64,000 nucleotides of DNA, taken from Acidobacteria bacterium Ga0077551. Its GTDB lineage: Bacteria > Pseudomonadota > Alphaproteobacteria > Caulobacterales > Hyphomonadaceae. Both the position numbers and the translations under genes were made by a program. This document shows positions 1-9,776 of the stretch, in pieces. Position 1 is the stretch's first letter; the number at the start of each line of letters is the position of its first letter. The stretch covers positions 1 through 64,000 of the forward strand of contig LNFC01000021.1 in NCBI GenBank assembly GCA_001464545.1. Reading direction: 5' to 3'. The notes beneath the pieces were generated by a model. That model was given only the letters and a program-made list of their open reading frames with translations. It ran no database searches and was not told the origin of the DNA.

Positions 1-48
1 GCCGTCGTGCCGCCCGGTCTAGAGCTCGCCCTTAGCCCCGCTACATGA
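1..48 (+). CDS. possible 3' end of an upstream gene (partial)
   Basis: Frame 1 is open from the window edge to a TGA at 46-48 and would encode about 15 residues (ending LALSPAT). It is the longest of the three plus frames before a stop, and a good intrinsic terminator follows 34 nt later, so a plus-strand gene probably ends here. No family can be recognised from so few residues, and the piece could equally be non-coding. Confidence 0.3.
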   Translation, partial: AVVPPGLELALSPAT

Positions 49-81
49 CAGTTAAGTGACAGACAATTGAAGGTTCTGCTG

Positions 82-110
82 CGCCCCCATTTCGGGGCGT
101 TGTTTTTTCG
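82..110 (+). terminator. intrinsic terminator of the upstream transcript
   Basis: A 6-bp GC stem (CGCCCC at 82-87 pairs with GGGGCG at 94-99, 6-nt loop) is followed directly by TTGTTTTTTCG. This is a standard Rho-independent terminator reading rightward. It lies upstream of the true start of the glycosyltransferase gene, so that gene needs its own promoter after 110. Confidence 0.85.
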
Positions 111-221
111 TTGCGATGCAAAAATGACACGCCTGTAAGCCGCCTGCACCGTTTTTGCCTGCAATCTGAGTTGTATTTGTGCGCGCCCTCCCGTCATAAG
201 GGGCCCCTTCAGCCCGAATCG

Positions 222-1784
222 ATGATGTCAGCCGCTTCCCTCTTCCCGAAAAGCCCAGAAGCCCGGCTGACGCTGGGGATTCTTGCCCTGCTGCTGGCCG
301 TGCGGGTGGCGGGTGTGCTTGCCTCGCCGCTTAATCTGTATGCGGATGAAGCGCAGTACTGGCGCTGGTCGCAGGAACTGGCCTGGGGCTATTACTCGAA
401 GCCGCCGATGATCGCCTGGGTCATCTACGTGTCGACCGCAGTGTTCGGGGATATGGAGTGGGCCGTGCGGATCGCTGCGCCGTTCCTGCACACGGCGGCG
501 GCCGGCTTCATCTTCCTGGCCGGGCGCGCGATGTTCTCAGCGAAAACAGGGCTTTATGCGGCGCTCCTCTACGCACTCATGCCGGCGGTGACACTGTCGT
601 CGAGTGTCCTGTCGACGGACGGCGTGCTGATGCCGCTCTGGTGCGCGGGGCTTTATCTCGCCTGGCGGCTGCGCAGCGGCGGCGGGCTGGTGACGGCGGC
701 GGCGCTGGGCGCTGCGCTCGGGCTCGGCATCCTGTCCAAGTATGCCATGCTGTATTTCCTGATTGGTCTGGCGCTGGCGTGCCTTGTGGATGCGCCGATG
801 CGGCGGGCCCTGATCTCGAGAGGCGGCGCGTTGGCCTTGCTGGTGATGGGGCTGCTGGTGGCGCCGCATTTTGCCTGGAATGCCGCCAATGATTTCCAGA
901 CCGTGGGCCACACGGTCGACAATGCCAACCTGGGCGGTGACCTCTTCAACCCTGAAAACGCGGGGACTTTCTTCGCCGACCAGCTGGGCGTGTTCGGCCC
1001 GGTGAGTTTCCTCGCCCTGCTGGCGGGACTGGCCGGCTGGCGCTTCAAGGCCGAAGGAACAGAGGCACCGACCCGCTGGCTGCTGTGTTTCGTCTTGCCT
1101 GTGCTCGTGTTTATCCTCGGCCAGGCCGTACTCAGCCGTGCCCATGCCAACTGGGCCGCAACGGCCTATCCGGGCGCCAGCCTGCTGGTGGCGGGATGGT
1201 TTGCGGGCCGTCGGGCGGTGGTCTGGTCAAGCCTGGCGGTGAACACGCTTATTGCGGCAGTATTCCTGATCGTGCCTCAGCTGACCATGGCGCAGACCCG
1301 CGCGCTGGGCATCGACAATGCCCTGAAGCGCACGCGCGGCTGGGATGTGGCGGCCGAGCAGCTGTTCGCCGAAGCCGAGCGCCTGGGCGCGACGGCGGTG
1401 CTGGTGGATGAGCGGGAGGCCTGGCACGGGCTGGACTTCTATGGCCGGGCGCGAACGGTGCCGCTGATCTCGTGGCGGCGCTATGCGGGGCCAAAGAGTT
1501 TTTCGGAGCGCGAGGCGCTGGAGGGGCCGCTGGCAGAACGGGTGCTGGTCGCCTCGGTGCATGCCGGGATGCGGCCGCGCCTGCGGAGCGATTTTGCCGA
1601 GTTCGAGCCGGCGGGCCAGATCCGCATCGATTTGGGCGTGCGCGGCAATGGCTGCCCGATCACGCGGGTGTTCAAACTGTATGTGGCGAGCGGCTACGCG
1701 CCTGCAGAGCGCACATCGGAATGGGAGGCGAAGCTGGAAGGGCAAAAGGAGTTTGCCGAGCCGCCCTGCCCTGCCAAGGACTGA
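222..1784 (+). CDS. PMT/ArnT-type membrane glycosyltransferase
   Basis: A polytopic membrane protein of 520 residues from the ATG at 222. The N-terminal half carries the PMT_2/GT83-type signature: a first membrane helix, then a periplasmic loop with the acidic DEAQYW motif (D42, E43) and a YSKPPM sequence. In this family that region binds the polyprenyl-phosphate sugar donor. Many hydrophobic helices follow, then a soluble C-terminal domain from about residue 380. Such enzymes transfer a sugar from undecaprenyl- or dolichyl-phosphate to lipid A, protein or another cell-surface acceptor; the acceptor here is unknown. The reading frame extends upstream to 111, but that segment overlaps the tail of the preceding terminator and encodes an unlikely basic leader. 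ATG 222 or 225 is the better start, although no strong ribosome site is seen. The gene converges on msrA. Confidence 0.8.
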   Translation: MMSAASLFPKSPEARLTLGILALLLAVRVAGVLASPLNLYADEAQYWRWSQELAWGYYSKPPMIAWVIYVSTAVFGDMEWAVRIAAPFLHTAAAGFIFLAGRAMFSAKTGLYAALLYALMPAVTLSSSVLSTDGVLMPLWCAGLYLAWRLRSGGGLVTAAALGAALGLGILSKYAMLYFLIGLALACLVDAPMRRALISRGGALALLVMGLLVAPHFAWNAANDFQTVGHTVDNANLGGDLFNPENAGTFFADQLGVFGPVSFLALLAGLAGWRFKAEGTEAPTRWLLCFVLPVLVFILGQAVLSRAHANWAATAYPGASLLVAGWFAGRRAVVWSSLAVNTLIAAVFLIVPQLTMAQTRALGIDNALKRTRGWDVAAEQLFAEAERLGATAVLVDEREAWHGLDFYGRARTVPLISWRRYAGPKSFSEREALEGPLAERVLVASVHAGMRPRLRSDFAEFEPAGQIRIDLGVRGNGCPITRVFKLYVASGYAPAERTSEWEAKLEGQKEFAEPPCPAKD

Positions 1785-1793
1785 GGCGAAGCC

Positions 1794-2435
1794 TCAAGCG
1801 CCTTTTTCGGCTTTGCCCCAGAGCTGCTCGAGGCGCGCGTCCCGGCCGCAGGCCTTACGGTAGTAACCGTATTTGACGGCGCTGCGGATGTAATAGTCCT
1901 GATGGTACTCTTCGGCCGGCCAGAACGTCGCGGCGGGCAGAACCTTGGTTGCAATGGTTTCGCCGAGCACTTCGCCCGCGTCGGTGAGCGCGCCTTCGGC
2001 GGCCGCGCGTTCGCCCTGGCCGGAGACGAAGATGGCCGAGCGGTAGCTGTCGCCCTTGTCGCAGAACTGACCCTTCGCATCCGTCGGATCGATGTGGCGG
2101 ACGAAATAGTCGGCCAGCTCGTCATACGAAACCTTGGCGGGGTCGTAGGTGACCTTCACGGCTTCGTAGTGGCCGGTCTCGCCATAGGTGACCTGTTTGT
2201 AGGTCGGCTTGTCCACCGTGCCGCCCGTATAGCCGGAGATTGTCTCGAGGACGCCGTCCACCTTGTCGAAGTCGGCTTCGACGCACCAGAAGCAGCCCCC
2301 GGCAAATACAGCGGTGGCAACACGCGCTGGCGGATCTTCCAGGCGGCGGTCTTCAGCGCCGGCGCTAGAGAAGAAGGCAAGACCGGTCGACATCAAGCCG
2401 GCGGTCAGGGCAATTACCAGGGCGGGACGCTGCAT
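1794..2435 (-). CDS. msrA: peptide-methionine (S)-S-oxide reductase MsrA, exported
   Basis: Reduces methionine-S-sulfoxide in oxidised proteins. The sequence begins with a hydrophobic signal peptide of about 25 residues, so the enzyme acts in the periplasm, or is a membrane-anchored precursor. The family signature GGCFWC follows, with the catalytic Cys at about residue 48. Further MsrA blocks are visible: SGYTGG, TYGETGHYEAV and HIDPTD. At 213 residues the length is normal. The gene is convergent with the glycosyltransferase, with 9 nt between the two stops. Reading also extends 6 nt further to a GTG at 2441; the ATG at 2435 fits signal-peptide geometry equally well. It is not fused to MsrB, and no msrB is next to it. 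Confidence 0.93.
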   Translation of the reverse strand: MQRPALVIALTAGLMSTGLAFFSSAGAEDRRLEDPPARVATAVFAGGCFWCVEADFDKVDGVLETISGYTGGTVDKPTYKQVTYGETGHYEAVKVTYDPAKVSYDELADYFVRHIDPTDAKGQFCDKGDSYRSAIFVSGQGERAAAEGALTDAGEVLGETIATKVLPAATFWPAEEYHQDYYIRSAVKYGYYRKACGRDARLEQLWGKAEKGA

Positions 2436-2586
2436 GGGCACTCAAAACTCTCACACTCGGAACCGGGCAGGATAACCCTTCCGAGTGGCGAAATAGTTGC
2501 TGAGTCTGTCCGAAAGAAGACAACAGACGCATGCAATCGCTCAATCTCACGCCGTTGTGACCAATTTGCACACCCTGCGGCGGGGC

Positions 2587-4689
2587 CTATGCCGGATTTT
2601 CAGTCAGTACGCGGACTCTGACGCGGGTGGCGCGGCCTTCGGCGTCCACGGCGGTGACCTGGTAGAAGCCGGGCTGGCGGGGCTGCCAGATCGGTGAGCC
2701 CGCATCATCAAGGGCGGTGGGCGTGCCATCGACGAACCAGCTGAGCTCGCCCGTGCCTCGGCCTGCGAGCACGAAGGGGCGGCCCGGCTGGCCGTTGACG
2801 GGCCCTGCCCAGAGCTCTGCGCCTTCCGGCGGGAACAGGATTTCGGGTGGCCGGTTTTCAGACAGGTTGCGCTGGGCGCCGCGTGACTTGCGGCGCGGCT
2901 CTGTCGTCAGCCGGGCGCGGGCTTCGCCGTCATCGCGCAGATGATGGGAGACACGGTCCGCCATCTCGAACAGCACCGGCAGCGCAATGTCGCGGCCGGT
3001 GACGCCGGTGCGGGGGGCGCCGTCGGCGCGGCCGATCCAGACGACGAGAACGTGGTCTCCCGATACCGCCGCCGCCCAGGCATCGCGGAAGCCGTAGGAC
3101 GTGCCGGTCTTGAAGGCGATCTGCGGCGCGTCGCGCGTCAGGCTGCCCGGCATGCGCCCTGCCGGAGCGGGCGATCCTTGCAGGATACGGAGGATTTCGG
3201 CCGCGCTGGCACTGCTCATCAGGCGGCGGCCGGGGTCCTCGTAGCTGAGGCGCTCTTCTTCCGCGCGCCAGACCAGCGGCTTGGCGATGCCGCCATCGCC
3301 GAGCGCAGCATAGAGGATGGCGAGTTCGCGCCCCGTGAGGCCCGCGCCGCCGAGCGCGAGAGCTAGGCCTGCGCCGTGCCCTGCTGCGCCGGTGAAGCGC
3401 GGCCGCGCGCCGGCCATGGCGAGCTGCGCGGAGAAACGTTCTGCTCCTATCCGGTCCAGCATCAACACGGCGGGGATGTTGAGCGAGTGCTGCAGCGCGT
3501 CCGAGATGCGCACATCGCCGCGAAACATCCGGTCGAAGTTTTCGGGACGATAGCCAGCGAACTGGCGCGGCAGGTCTTCGACGCGCGTGTCGGCGGAGGC
3601 AATGCCGTCATCGAAGGCGAGGCCGTAGATGAAGGGCTTGAGCGTTGAGCCGGGTGAGCGGGCGCGGTTGGTGAGGTCGATCCATCCGCCGGCGCGGTCG
3701 CGCGAGGCGGAGCCGACGAGCGCCCGTACCGCGCGGGTGGGCACGTGGACGACGATGGCGGAGACCTGGACATCGACACCTTCGGACTCGGCCCGGGTAA
3801 GCGCGATGCGTTCCAGTTCGGCCTGCAGGGCAGCGTCGAGCGTGGAGCGGACATCCTGGCGCGGGCCATTCGCGAGCGCGGCATCGGCGCCGTGCCAGGC
3901 GCGGTCCGGGAAATCGAGCCGGCGGGGCGGCACGGGCAGCGCGGCGACTTCTGCGGCTTCACCTTCCGGGAAAACGCCGTAGCCGGTGAGCTTGGCGGCG
4001 ACCCAGTCGCGCGCCTTCTTCGCCTGTTCGGGACGCCGGTCGGGGCGGCGCACTTCCGGCGACTGCGGCAGCGCGATCAGCAGCGCGATTTCGTCCGAGG
4101 ACAGACGGTCGGCCTCATGGCCGAAATAGCTCCAGCTGGCGGCTCGCACGCCTTCGAGGTTGCCGCCGTAGGGCGTGAGCGTGAGGTAGAGTTCGAGGAT
4201 CTCTGCCTTGGTGAAGCGGCGCTCCAGCTGGTTGGCACGCCAGATCTCGACCAGCTTGGAGCCGATATTGCGTGGGCGCGGCTCCAGCATGCGGGCGGTC
4301 TGCATCGTGATGGTCGAGCCGCCGGAGACCACGCGGCCCGCTGCGGCGCTGTCCACCGCGGCACGGGCCATGCCGAACCAGTCCGTGCCGTGATGGTTCC
4401 AGAATCGCTTGTCCTCGACGCGCACCAGCGCCTCAATGAATGCGGGGTCGATCTCCTCAAGTGAGACGGCGAACCGCCAGCGGCCATCCGGCGCAGAGAA
4501 AGCGCGCAGCGGCTTTCCGTGCCGGTCGGTGACCAGCACGGAATTGATGTGCGCCCGGGTCAGCGGCGGCGGGAAGGCGAGGTCAAGGACCAGCACCGCC
4601 GCGAGGAAGGCGCCGAGCCCGGCGATGAGCCGTTTTGGCCAGGGCAGGCCCTTCAGCCTGGCCCAGAACGCGGCCCCGCTCACTCGCAT
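2587..4689 (-). CDS. pbpC: penicillin-binding protein 1C (PbpC)
   Basis: A bifunctional class A peptidoglycan synthase of about 700 residues. In order: a short cytoplasmic tail and one membrane helix; a GT51 glycosyltransferase domain (VEDKRFWNHHG, GGSTITMQTARM, and the ELYL segment); a transpeptidase domain with SxxK in SPGSTLKPF, SLN in QHSLNIP and KTGTS; and a C-terminal BiPBP_C domain typical of PBP1C. A longer reading frame begins at 4728 but would overlap the upstream gene by 32 nt. The ribosome-binding sequence AGGGAGG lies just before ATG 4689 and is better spaced for the in-frame GTG at 4683, so the true start is one of these. The upstream stop is at 4697, so the gene is translationally linked to the alpha-2-macroglobulin gene. 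Confidence 0.93.
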   Translation of the reverse strand: MRVSGAAFWARLKGLPWPKRLIAGLGAFLAAVLVLDLAFPPPLTRAHINSVLVTDRHGKPLRAFSAPDGRWRFAVSLEEIDPAFIEALVRVEDKRFWNHHGTDWFGMARAAVDSAAAGRVVSGGSTITMQTARMLEPRPRNIGSKLVEIWRANQLERRFTKAEILELYLTLTPYGGNLEGVRAASWSYFGHEADRLSSDEIALLIALPQSPEVRRPDRRPEQAKKARDWVAAKLTGYGVFPEGEAAEVAALPVPPRRLDFPDRAWHGADAALANGPRQDVRSTLDAALQAELERIALTRAESEGVDVQVSAIVVHVPTRAVRALVGSASRDRAGGWIDLTNRARSPGSTLKPFIYGLAFDDGIASADTRVEDLPRQFAGYRPENFDRMFRGDVRISDALQHSLNIPAVLMLDRIGAERFSAQLAMAGARPRFTGAAGHGAGLALALGGAGLTGRELAILYAALGDGGIAKPLVWRAEEERLSYEDPGRRLMSSASAAEILRILQGSPAPAGRMPGSLTRDAPQIAFKTGTSYGFRDAWAAAVSGDHVLVVWIGRADGAPRTGVTGRDIALPVLFEMADRVSHHLRDDGEARARLTTEPRRKSRGAQRNLSENRPPEILFPPEGAELWAGPVNGQPGRPFVLAGRGTGELSWFVDGTPTALDDAGSPIWQPRQPGFYQVTAVDAEGRATRVRVRVLTENPA

Positions 4690-4696
4690 GCCTCCC

Positions 4697-7600
4697 TTAC
4701 TTGCCGCCGGCAGCGCCCTGCGCGGCAAGGATGGTCACCCGGCCCGGCGCAGAGCGGCCGAAGACTTCCGGCCGGTACATGTCCTCGGCGACGACGCCCG
4801 GCATCGCGAACGATCCCGGCGTCACCGCGCGCACGACATAGGCGAGTGTGACAGGCGTGTCGTAGACGTTGATCGCCGCGACATACCGGTCATCCTGCGC
4901 CTGCGACGACTGGGCCTGCGCGATCTCCCCGAGGAAATCGAACGCCCCTGCCCGCACGCGGTCCTCGCCGGTCGACCAGTCATACTCGACGACGCGGGCA
5001 TCGGCTGGACGCAGGACGGTCTCGATCTCGAATCCGGCGGGCAGAAGATCTGCCACGATCACCGGATTGAGGCGGCGTTCCTCGGTCGAGATCGTCAGGC
5101 CGACAACGAACTTGTCGCCCTGACGCACTTCACCGAGTTTCACCGGGCTGCCGGACAGCGTGTAGAACTGTTTCTGCGCGGTGAGCTTCGAGGAGACGGC
5201 CGGCGGCGGGGCCGAAGGCGCGCCGGTGACCAGCACCGTGCGGAAGATCGGCGCCTTGGCATTCAGCTTGAAACTGACGCCGCTGGTCGCCTGCTCTTCG
5301 GTCAGCATGTACTGGCGCTGGTTGTCATTGCCGTTGCCGAGACCGGTAACGCCGACCTGCAGCGCCGCTTCGCCCTTGGTGAGGGCGTTGACGGCGAGCA
5401 GCATGTAGGACTTCTCCTGCGTCGTCAGATCTGCGGCGTCCGGCACATCCTTGCCGAGGCGCGTGGCAAGACGCTCGACCACGGAGGGCAGTTCCGCTTC
5501 ACCGGCGAGGGCGAGAATGCCGGCCAGGTCGCGTAGCGGCGTCTGGTAATAGTCGCCGCCATTGGTGTAGCCGAGTTTGGACTCCGCCGACTTGAAGGCC
5601 GAGGCGGCGCGCGCCCGGTCGCCGAGATATGCAAGGCCGGCCCCGATATGCGCGCGGGCAAGCGGGCTGGCGATATTCTCCAGCTCGCGGTCATGGAGGT
5701 AGCGCAGGCGGGAGATGTCCGCTTGCCCCGCCTTGGCCAGCACATAGAGCGCGAAGGCCGAGGAGCGGTACATCATCTGCTGCTGGGTGTCGGTCGAATA
5801 CTGGCCTTCGTACACGTCGGTGTCGTAGCCATAGACCCGCCAGGCATCGCCCGTGGCGACACTGCGCAGCGCGCCGTAAGCCCGCGTCAACGCCTCATCC
5901 GGCACCGAATAACCGGCCTGCTTGGCGCGGTAGACGAAGTCGGTCGCATAGGCACCGAGCCAGGGGGTGGCGTAGCCGTCACCCTCGCGCCAGAGGCCGA
6001 AGGCACCATCCGCACCCTGACGGTTGAGGATCGTGTTGACGGCGACCTGCACCTTGTCTCGCGCATTGTCACGCGAGCCCTTGGCGCCCATCGCGACGAG
6101 CTGTTCGGAGTAGAGCAGCGGCAGCGCGCGGCTGGAGATCTGCTCCGTGCAGCCATAGGGGTAGCGGTCGAGCGAGGCGTAGAGGGTCGCCGGATCGACC
6201 GGGATCGGCGAGAAGCCGACCGCGACATCCGCCGAGCCCGGCACATAGCCTTTCAGGAGGTCCCTGGTGACGCTAAAGGAATCGCCCGGCCGCATCAGCT
6301 GCGAGGTCGAGCGCGATTCCGGCAGGTAGGGCGACCGGGTCTGGATCTCGTAGTTGCGGGTGACGGAATATTTCTCCGGACCCGACACTTCGAGACGCAG
6401 CGGCGAGATGCCTTCAGCCTTCGCCGAGACGCGCACCGGCAAGTCCACGCGCTGGCTCTTGCCGAGCGTGCGGGTGAGCGCGGTGGCAGGCACGCTGACC
6501 TGCTGGCCGCCCGAGACTTTCGCGGTGAACTGGCCGGCGGCGAGTTCGACGTTGTCGATGGAGGCGGTGATCACCGCTTCATCACCGGGGGCGAGGAAGC
6601 GCGGCATCACGAGGTCAGATGGCGCGCGGTCACGCACCTTCATTTTCTTTTCGGCGGAGCCGAGACCGGTCTTCGACCAGGCGACCGCCATCAGGCGAAG
6701 TTCGCCGTTGAACTCCGGCAGGGCGAGCGGAACTTTCGCGCGGCCGTTCTTGACTTCAACGAGGCCCGAGAAAATGACGACCGACTTGGTCGGCACGACC
6801 GTCAGCCCTTCCCCGCCGAGCTGGTCACCGCCGACGCGCACTTCGGCCGGCAGGCCCATGTTCGGGTCGAGCAGGCGGCCATAATCATCGTGCAGCTCGA
6901 CGCCGAGCGCCTTGCGGCCGAAATAGTGGGCGACCGGGTCCGGCGACTTGAACTTCGTCAGTTGCAGGATGCCTTCGTCCACGGCGGCCAGGGTCAGGTA
7001 GACCTGCTCCTTCGGTCCGCCTTCGATCTTGACATCCACCGTCTGGTCCGTACGCGGACGGGCGACGTCCGGCGCGTCCAGCGTGACCTTGAAGGTGCGC
7101 GAGGCCATGTCGACCGGCACATGGGCGATGCCGACCGCGCGGCGCGGCTTGGCATTCAGTACCGGATCGCGGCCGGAATAGACCGTGACCATGACATAGG
7201 CGCCCTCGCCCCACTCCGCCGTGACCGGCAGCGTGATCTTGGTGCCCTTGGCGACGACGCCGACGTTCTGGACGCTCAGCACACGGTCGGTGGCCACCAC
7301 AACCTGGGCCTGCCCGTCATAGGGCGGCACGATGGTGAGTTCGGCGCTCTGGCCGGCCTTGGGCGATTTCTCGGAGGCGACGACCTTCACGCGGTCCGGC
7401 GCTTCGGTGCCGTCCTCGCTCGTCCAGCCGCCCCAGCCGACATAGAAGCTGGAACTCGCGCCCGAGGCGGCAAACGCCCCCTGGCCTTCGATCACCAGTT
7501 CATGGCTGCCCCATTCGAGGCCAGGCGCCTTGATCTCGCCGACACCGCCGGCGGGCGTGGTCAGCACGCCTTCATTGACCTTGGTGACCGTGCGCGAGCG

Positions 7601-9688
7601 GCGCCAGGTCCACTGTTCGCCGTCGCGGTACCAGTCATAGTGGTAGTCGATGGCGAGCACTTTCCAGCTGAGACGCTGCGCTACGGCGGCGCCTTCGGCA
7701 TTGACGGCCACGACCTGGAACTTGGCCTCGCCGCCTTCCTCGACACTCGATTCAAAGGAGGGCTTCACGCCGACATACAGGGCCTCGGGCCGGTAGGGCA
7801 CGCGGACGCTTTCGGCGACGGCGCGGCCGCCCGGTTCGAGCACGCTGACCACCGTGTTGAGGCGCAGCGGCAGGCCGGAATTCGACCCCGCCGTGCCGGG
7901 CGAAAGGCGGACGACCGCCTTGCCGGAACCGTCCGTGGTCGCATCATCGAACTCGAGGATCTGTTCCTCGAAGGTCTGGTCGTGGCGGCCATAGGAGAAG
8001 CCTTCGAACGCCTTGAACGGCGACGGGTCGGCTTCGAGCCGGGCTTCGGCTTTCACCGTCAGGCCGGCGCCGGGGGCGCCATAGAGGAAGCGCGAGTCGA
8101 TCTCGACATCCCGCACGCCGCCCGCCTTGAGGGCGGTCTTCTCGTCGGTCTTCACATCAACGGCTATGCGCTGCGGCACGAAATCCTCGACCGCAAACCG
8201 CACTTCACCGGCGGAAGCCGTGAGGCCGTCGATCTCGATGCTGGCACGCCATTCACCGCGCGAGGCGCCGCGCGGCAGCGCGAAGGTCGACAGCACGGCG
8301 CCCGGCTTCGGATCGGTGAAGCGGACTTTCGAGGCGATCAGGCCGTTCGGTCGATAAACAATCAGGTGGCCGTTGCGGCCAGTGACCTGGCGGCCGGCGC
8401 GGTCGCGCAGCATGGCGGTCAACTCGACGCTTTCGCCAGGGCGGTAGATGCCGCGATCGGTATAGACAAAGGCGTCCACCGGGCCGGGCGTTCGGCGGCC
8501 GCCGACTTCCTGTTCGGAAAGGTCCACCGGCGCGCGGGCAAGGTCCAGCGCAGCGAGTTCGCCGTTCGCGGCGGTGGCCAGCACGAGGCGCGGCACCATG
8601 TTGCCCTGGCCGTTCATCAGCGGCGCATCAAACGTGACGCGGCCCTGCTCGTTCGGCTTGGCTTCGGCGAGCACCGCGTTGTTGGCGGCGAGCAGCTGGA
8701 CGGTCGCGTTGCGGACGGTCTTGCCATCCTTCAGCGAGCGCAGTGTGACATCGAGGCCGTTCTCGCCGCGATAGGCGGTGAGCGCGAGATCGGTGAGAAG
8801 AATCCAGCGGCCGGACGAGGCGGCGGGGCCTTCGGCATCGTTCAGTTCGGCGGCGTCCGTGACGCTGACGAAATACGCGCCGGGTTTCATCGGCCCGACC
8901 ACGTCCTGCAGCGGGAAGACGGTGACCACCGGCGCGTTGGCTGCATTTGCGATGTCCATGGTGCCGGTGAAGAGCTCTTCGCCGACATCATCCGGCGAAT
9001 CCGGTCCCCAGAGCCAGGACCACTGGCCCTGTCCGGTCGTTGTGCCGGCATTGATGTTCTTGAAGACGAGCGCGCGGTCATTGATCCGGCTGACAGTGAC
9101 GCGGACCTGGTCGACGTTGACGGTTTCGATCGGCAGGCCGTCGGCATTCTCGCGCGGCAGGATCACGCCGGTGCCTTTGAAGCCCACGAAAGGCGGGCGG
9201 TCGGCAAAGTCGATCGGCACGGTTTCGGCGCGTTTCAGCGTACGGCCATCGGCTGCGGGAAGACCGGCGAGGATCGTGGCGGTGCGGGTGGTGCCGAAGG
9301 TGAGGCCGCCGACGCACAGCTCGCGGCCCTCGACCGTCAACGCGGCCCGGAAGGCCGGGCGGAACTCGACATAGGGAGAATAGTCCGTTTTCGGATCAAG
9401 TGCGGCGGAGAAGACAAGGCAAGCGAGCGGCTGTTCGGTCGAGGTGTCGATGCGGTAGCGGAAATAGGAGAACTCGGTCTCGGCCGCTTCGCGGGCGCGC
9501 TGGCGCGCTTCATCGCGTTTGCGGGCAGCGGCTTCGTCGGCCGGTGAGCGTTCGACCAGCACCTGGGCATCGCTGTCCTCGCCGGGGCTTTGCGCCGTCT
9601 GCGAGCCGCCGCAGGCGGCCAGAAGAAGCATTGCTGCAGAGGCGAGCGCACCTAGGACCGTCCAACGGCCCCGGACCTTGACTGACAT
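4697..9688 (-). CDS. yfhM: bacterial alpha-2-macroglobulin lipoprotein (YfhM/MG2 family)
   Basis: A giant periplasmic protease-trap lipoprotein of 1663 residues. The start at ATG 9688 is supported by GGGAGGAG 8 nt upstream and by the lipoprotein signal peptide that follows directly, with lipobox LLAAC. An open frame to 9985 adds an implausible basic leader. The middle contains MG/A2M domains (for example GIYRPGESVEL), and the thioester motif GCTEQ is intact with the reactive Cys at about residue 1180. This makes it a thioester-competent A2M. In proteobacteria this gene is typically paired with pbpC: the A2M is thought to trap attacking proteases where the envelope is breached while PBP1C repairs the wall. 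The two genes are adjacent here, 7-13 nt apart. Confidence 0.93.
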   Translation of the reverse strand: MSVKVRGRWTVLGALASAAMLLLAACGGSQTAQSPGEDSDAQVLVERSPADEAAARKRDEARQRAREAAETEFSYFRYRIDTSTEQPLACLVFSAALDPKTDYSPYVEFRPAFRAALTVEGRELCVGGLTFGTTRTATILAGLPAADGRTLKRAETVPIDFADRPPFVGFKGTGVILPRENADGLPIETVNVDQVRVTVSRINDRALVFKNINAGTTTGQGQWSWLWGPDSPDDVGEELFTGTMDIANAANAPVVTVFPLQDVVGPMKPGAYFVSVTDAAELNDAEGPAASSGRWILLTDLALTAYRGENGLDVTLRSLKDGKTVRNATVQLLAANNAVLAEAKPNEQGRVTFDAPLMNGQGNMVPRLVLATAANGELAALDLARAPVDLSEQEVGGRRTPGPVDAFVYTDRGIYRPGESVELTAMLRDRAGRQVTGRNGHLIVYRPNGLIASKVRFTDPKPGAVLSTFALPRGASRGEWRASIEIDGLTASAGEVRFAVEDFVPQRIAVDVKTDEKTALKAGGVRDVEIDSRFLYGAPGAGLTVKAEARLEADPSPFKAFEGFSYGRHDQTFEEQILEFDDATTDGSGKAVVRLSPGTAGSNSGLPLRLNTVVSVLEPGGRAVAESVRVPYRPEALYVGVKPSFESSVEEGGEAKFQVVAVNAEGAAVAQRLSWKVLAIDYHYDWYRDGEQWTWRRSRTVTKVNEGVLTTPAGGVGEIKAPGLEWGSHELVIEGQGAFAASGASSSFYVGWGGWTSEDGTEAPDRVKVVASEKSPKAGQSAELTIVPPYDGQAQVVVATDRVLSVQNVGVVAKGTKITLPVTAEWGEGAYVMVTVYSGRDPVLNAKPRRAVGIAHVPVDMASRTFKVTLDAPDVARPRTDQTVDVKIEGGPKEQVYLTLAAVDEGILQLTKFKSPDPVAHYFGRKALGVELHDDYGRLLDPNMGLPAEVRVGGDQLGGEGLTVVPTKSVVIFSGLVEVKNGRAKVPLALPEFNGELRLMAVAWSKTGLGSAEKKMKVRDRAPSDLVMPRFLAPGDEAVITASIDNVELAAGQFTAKVSGGQQVSVPATALTRTLGKSQRVDLPVRVSAKAEGISPLRLEVSGPEKYSVTRNYEIQTRSPYLPESRSTSQLMRPGDSFSVTRDLLKGYVPGSADVAVGFSPIPVDPATLYASLDRYPYGCTEQISSRALPLLYSEQLVAMGAKGSRDNARDKVQVAVNTILNRQGADGAFGLWREGDGYATPWLGAYATDFVYRAKQAGYSVPDEALTRAYGALRSVATGDAWRVYGYDTDVYEGQYSTDTQQQMMYRSSAFALYVLAKAGQADISRLRYLHDRELENIASPLARAHIGAGLAYLGDRARAASAFKSAESKLGYTNGGDYYQTPLRDLAGILALAGEAELPSVVERLATRLGKDVPDAADLTTQEKSYMLLAVNALTKGEAALQVGVTGLGNGNDNQRQYMLTEEQATSGVSFKLNAKAPIFRTVLVTGAPSAPPPAVSSKLTAQKQFYTLSGSPVKLGEVRQGDKFVVGLTISTEERRLNPVIVADLLPAGFEIETVLRPADARVVEYDWSTGEDRVRAGAFDFLGEIAQAQSSQAQDDRYVAAINVYDTPVTLAYVVRAVTPGSFAMPGVVAEDMYRPEVFGRSAPGRVTILAAQGAAGGK

Positions 9689-9776
9689 CGATGAAACTCC
9701 TCCCGAGTATCTGCAGACTCTTACACACGATCCGGGCGGCGCCATAGGGGCGCGAATCTGGCGGAAGCAAGAATAT

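Noticed and set aside
111-221. N-terminal extension of the glycosyltransferase
   Set aside because: It begins in the tail of a terminator and adds 37 residues unlike the family; ATG 222/225 starts just before the first membrane helix.
5648-9547. 1299-codon plus-strand open frame
   Set aside because: It is antisense to the alpha-2-macroglobulin gene, is Arg/His/Gly-rich and reflects third-position GC bias; the opposite strand has clear domains and a thioester motif.
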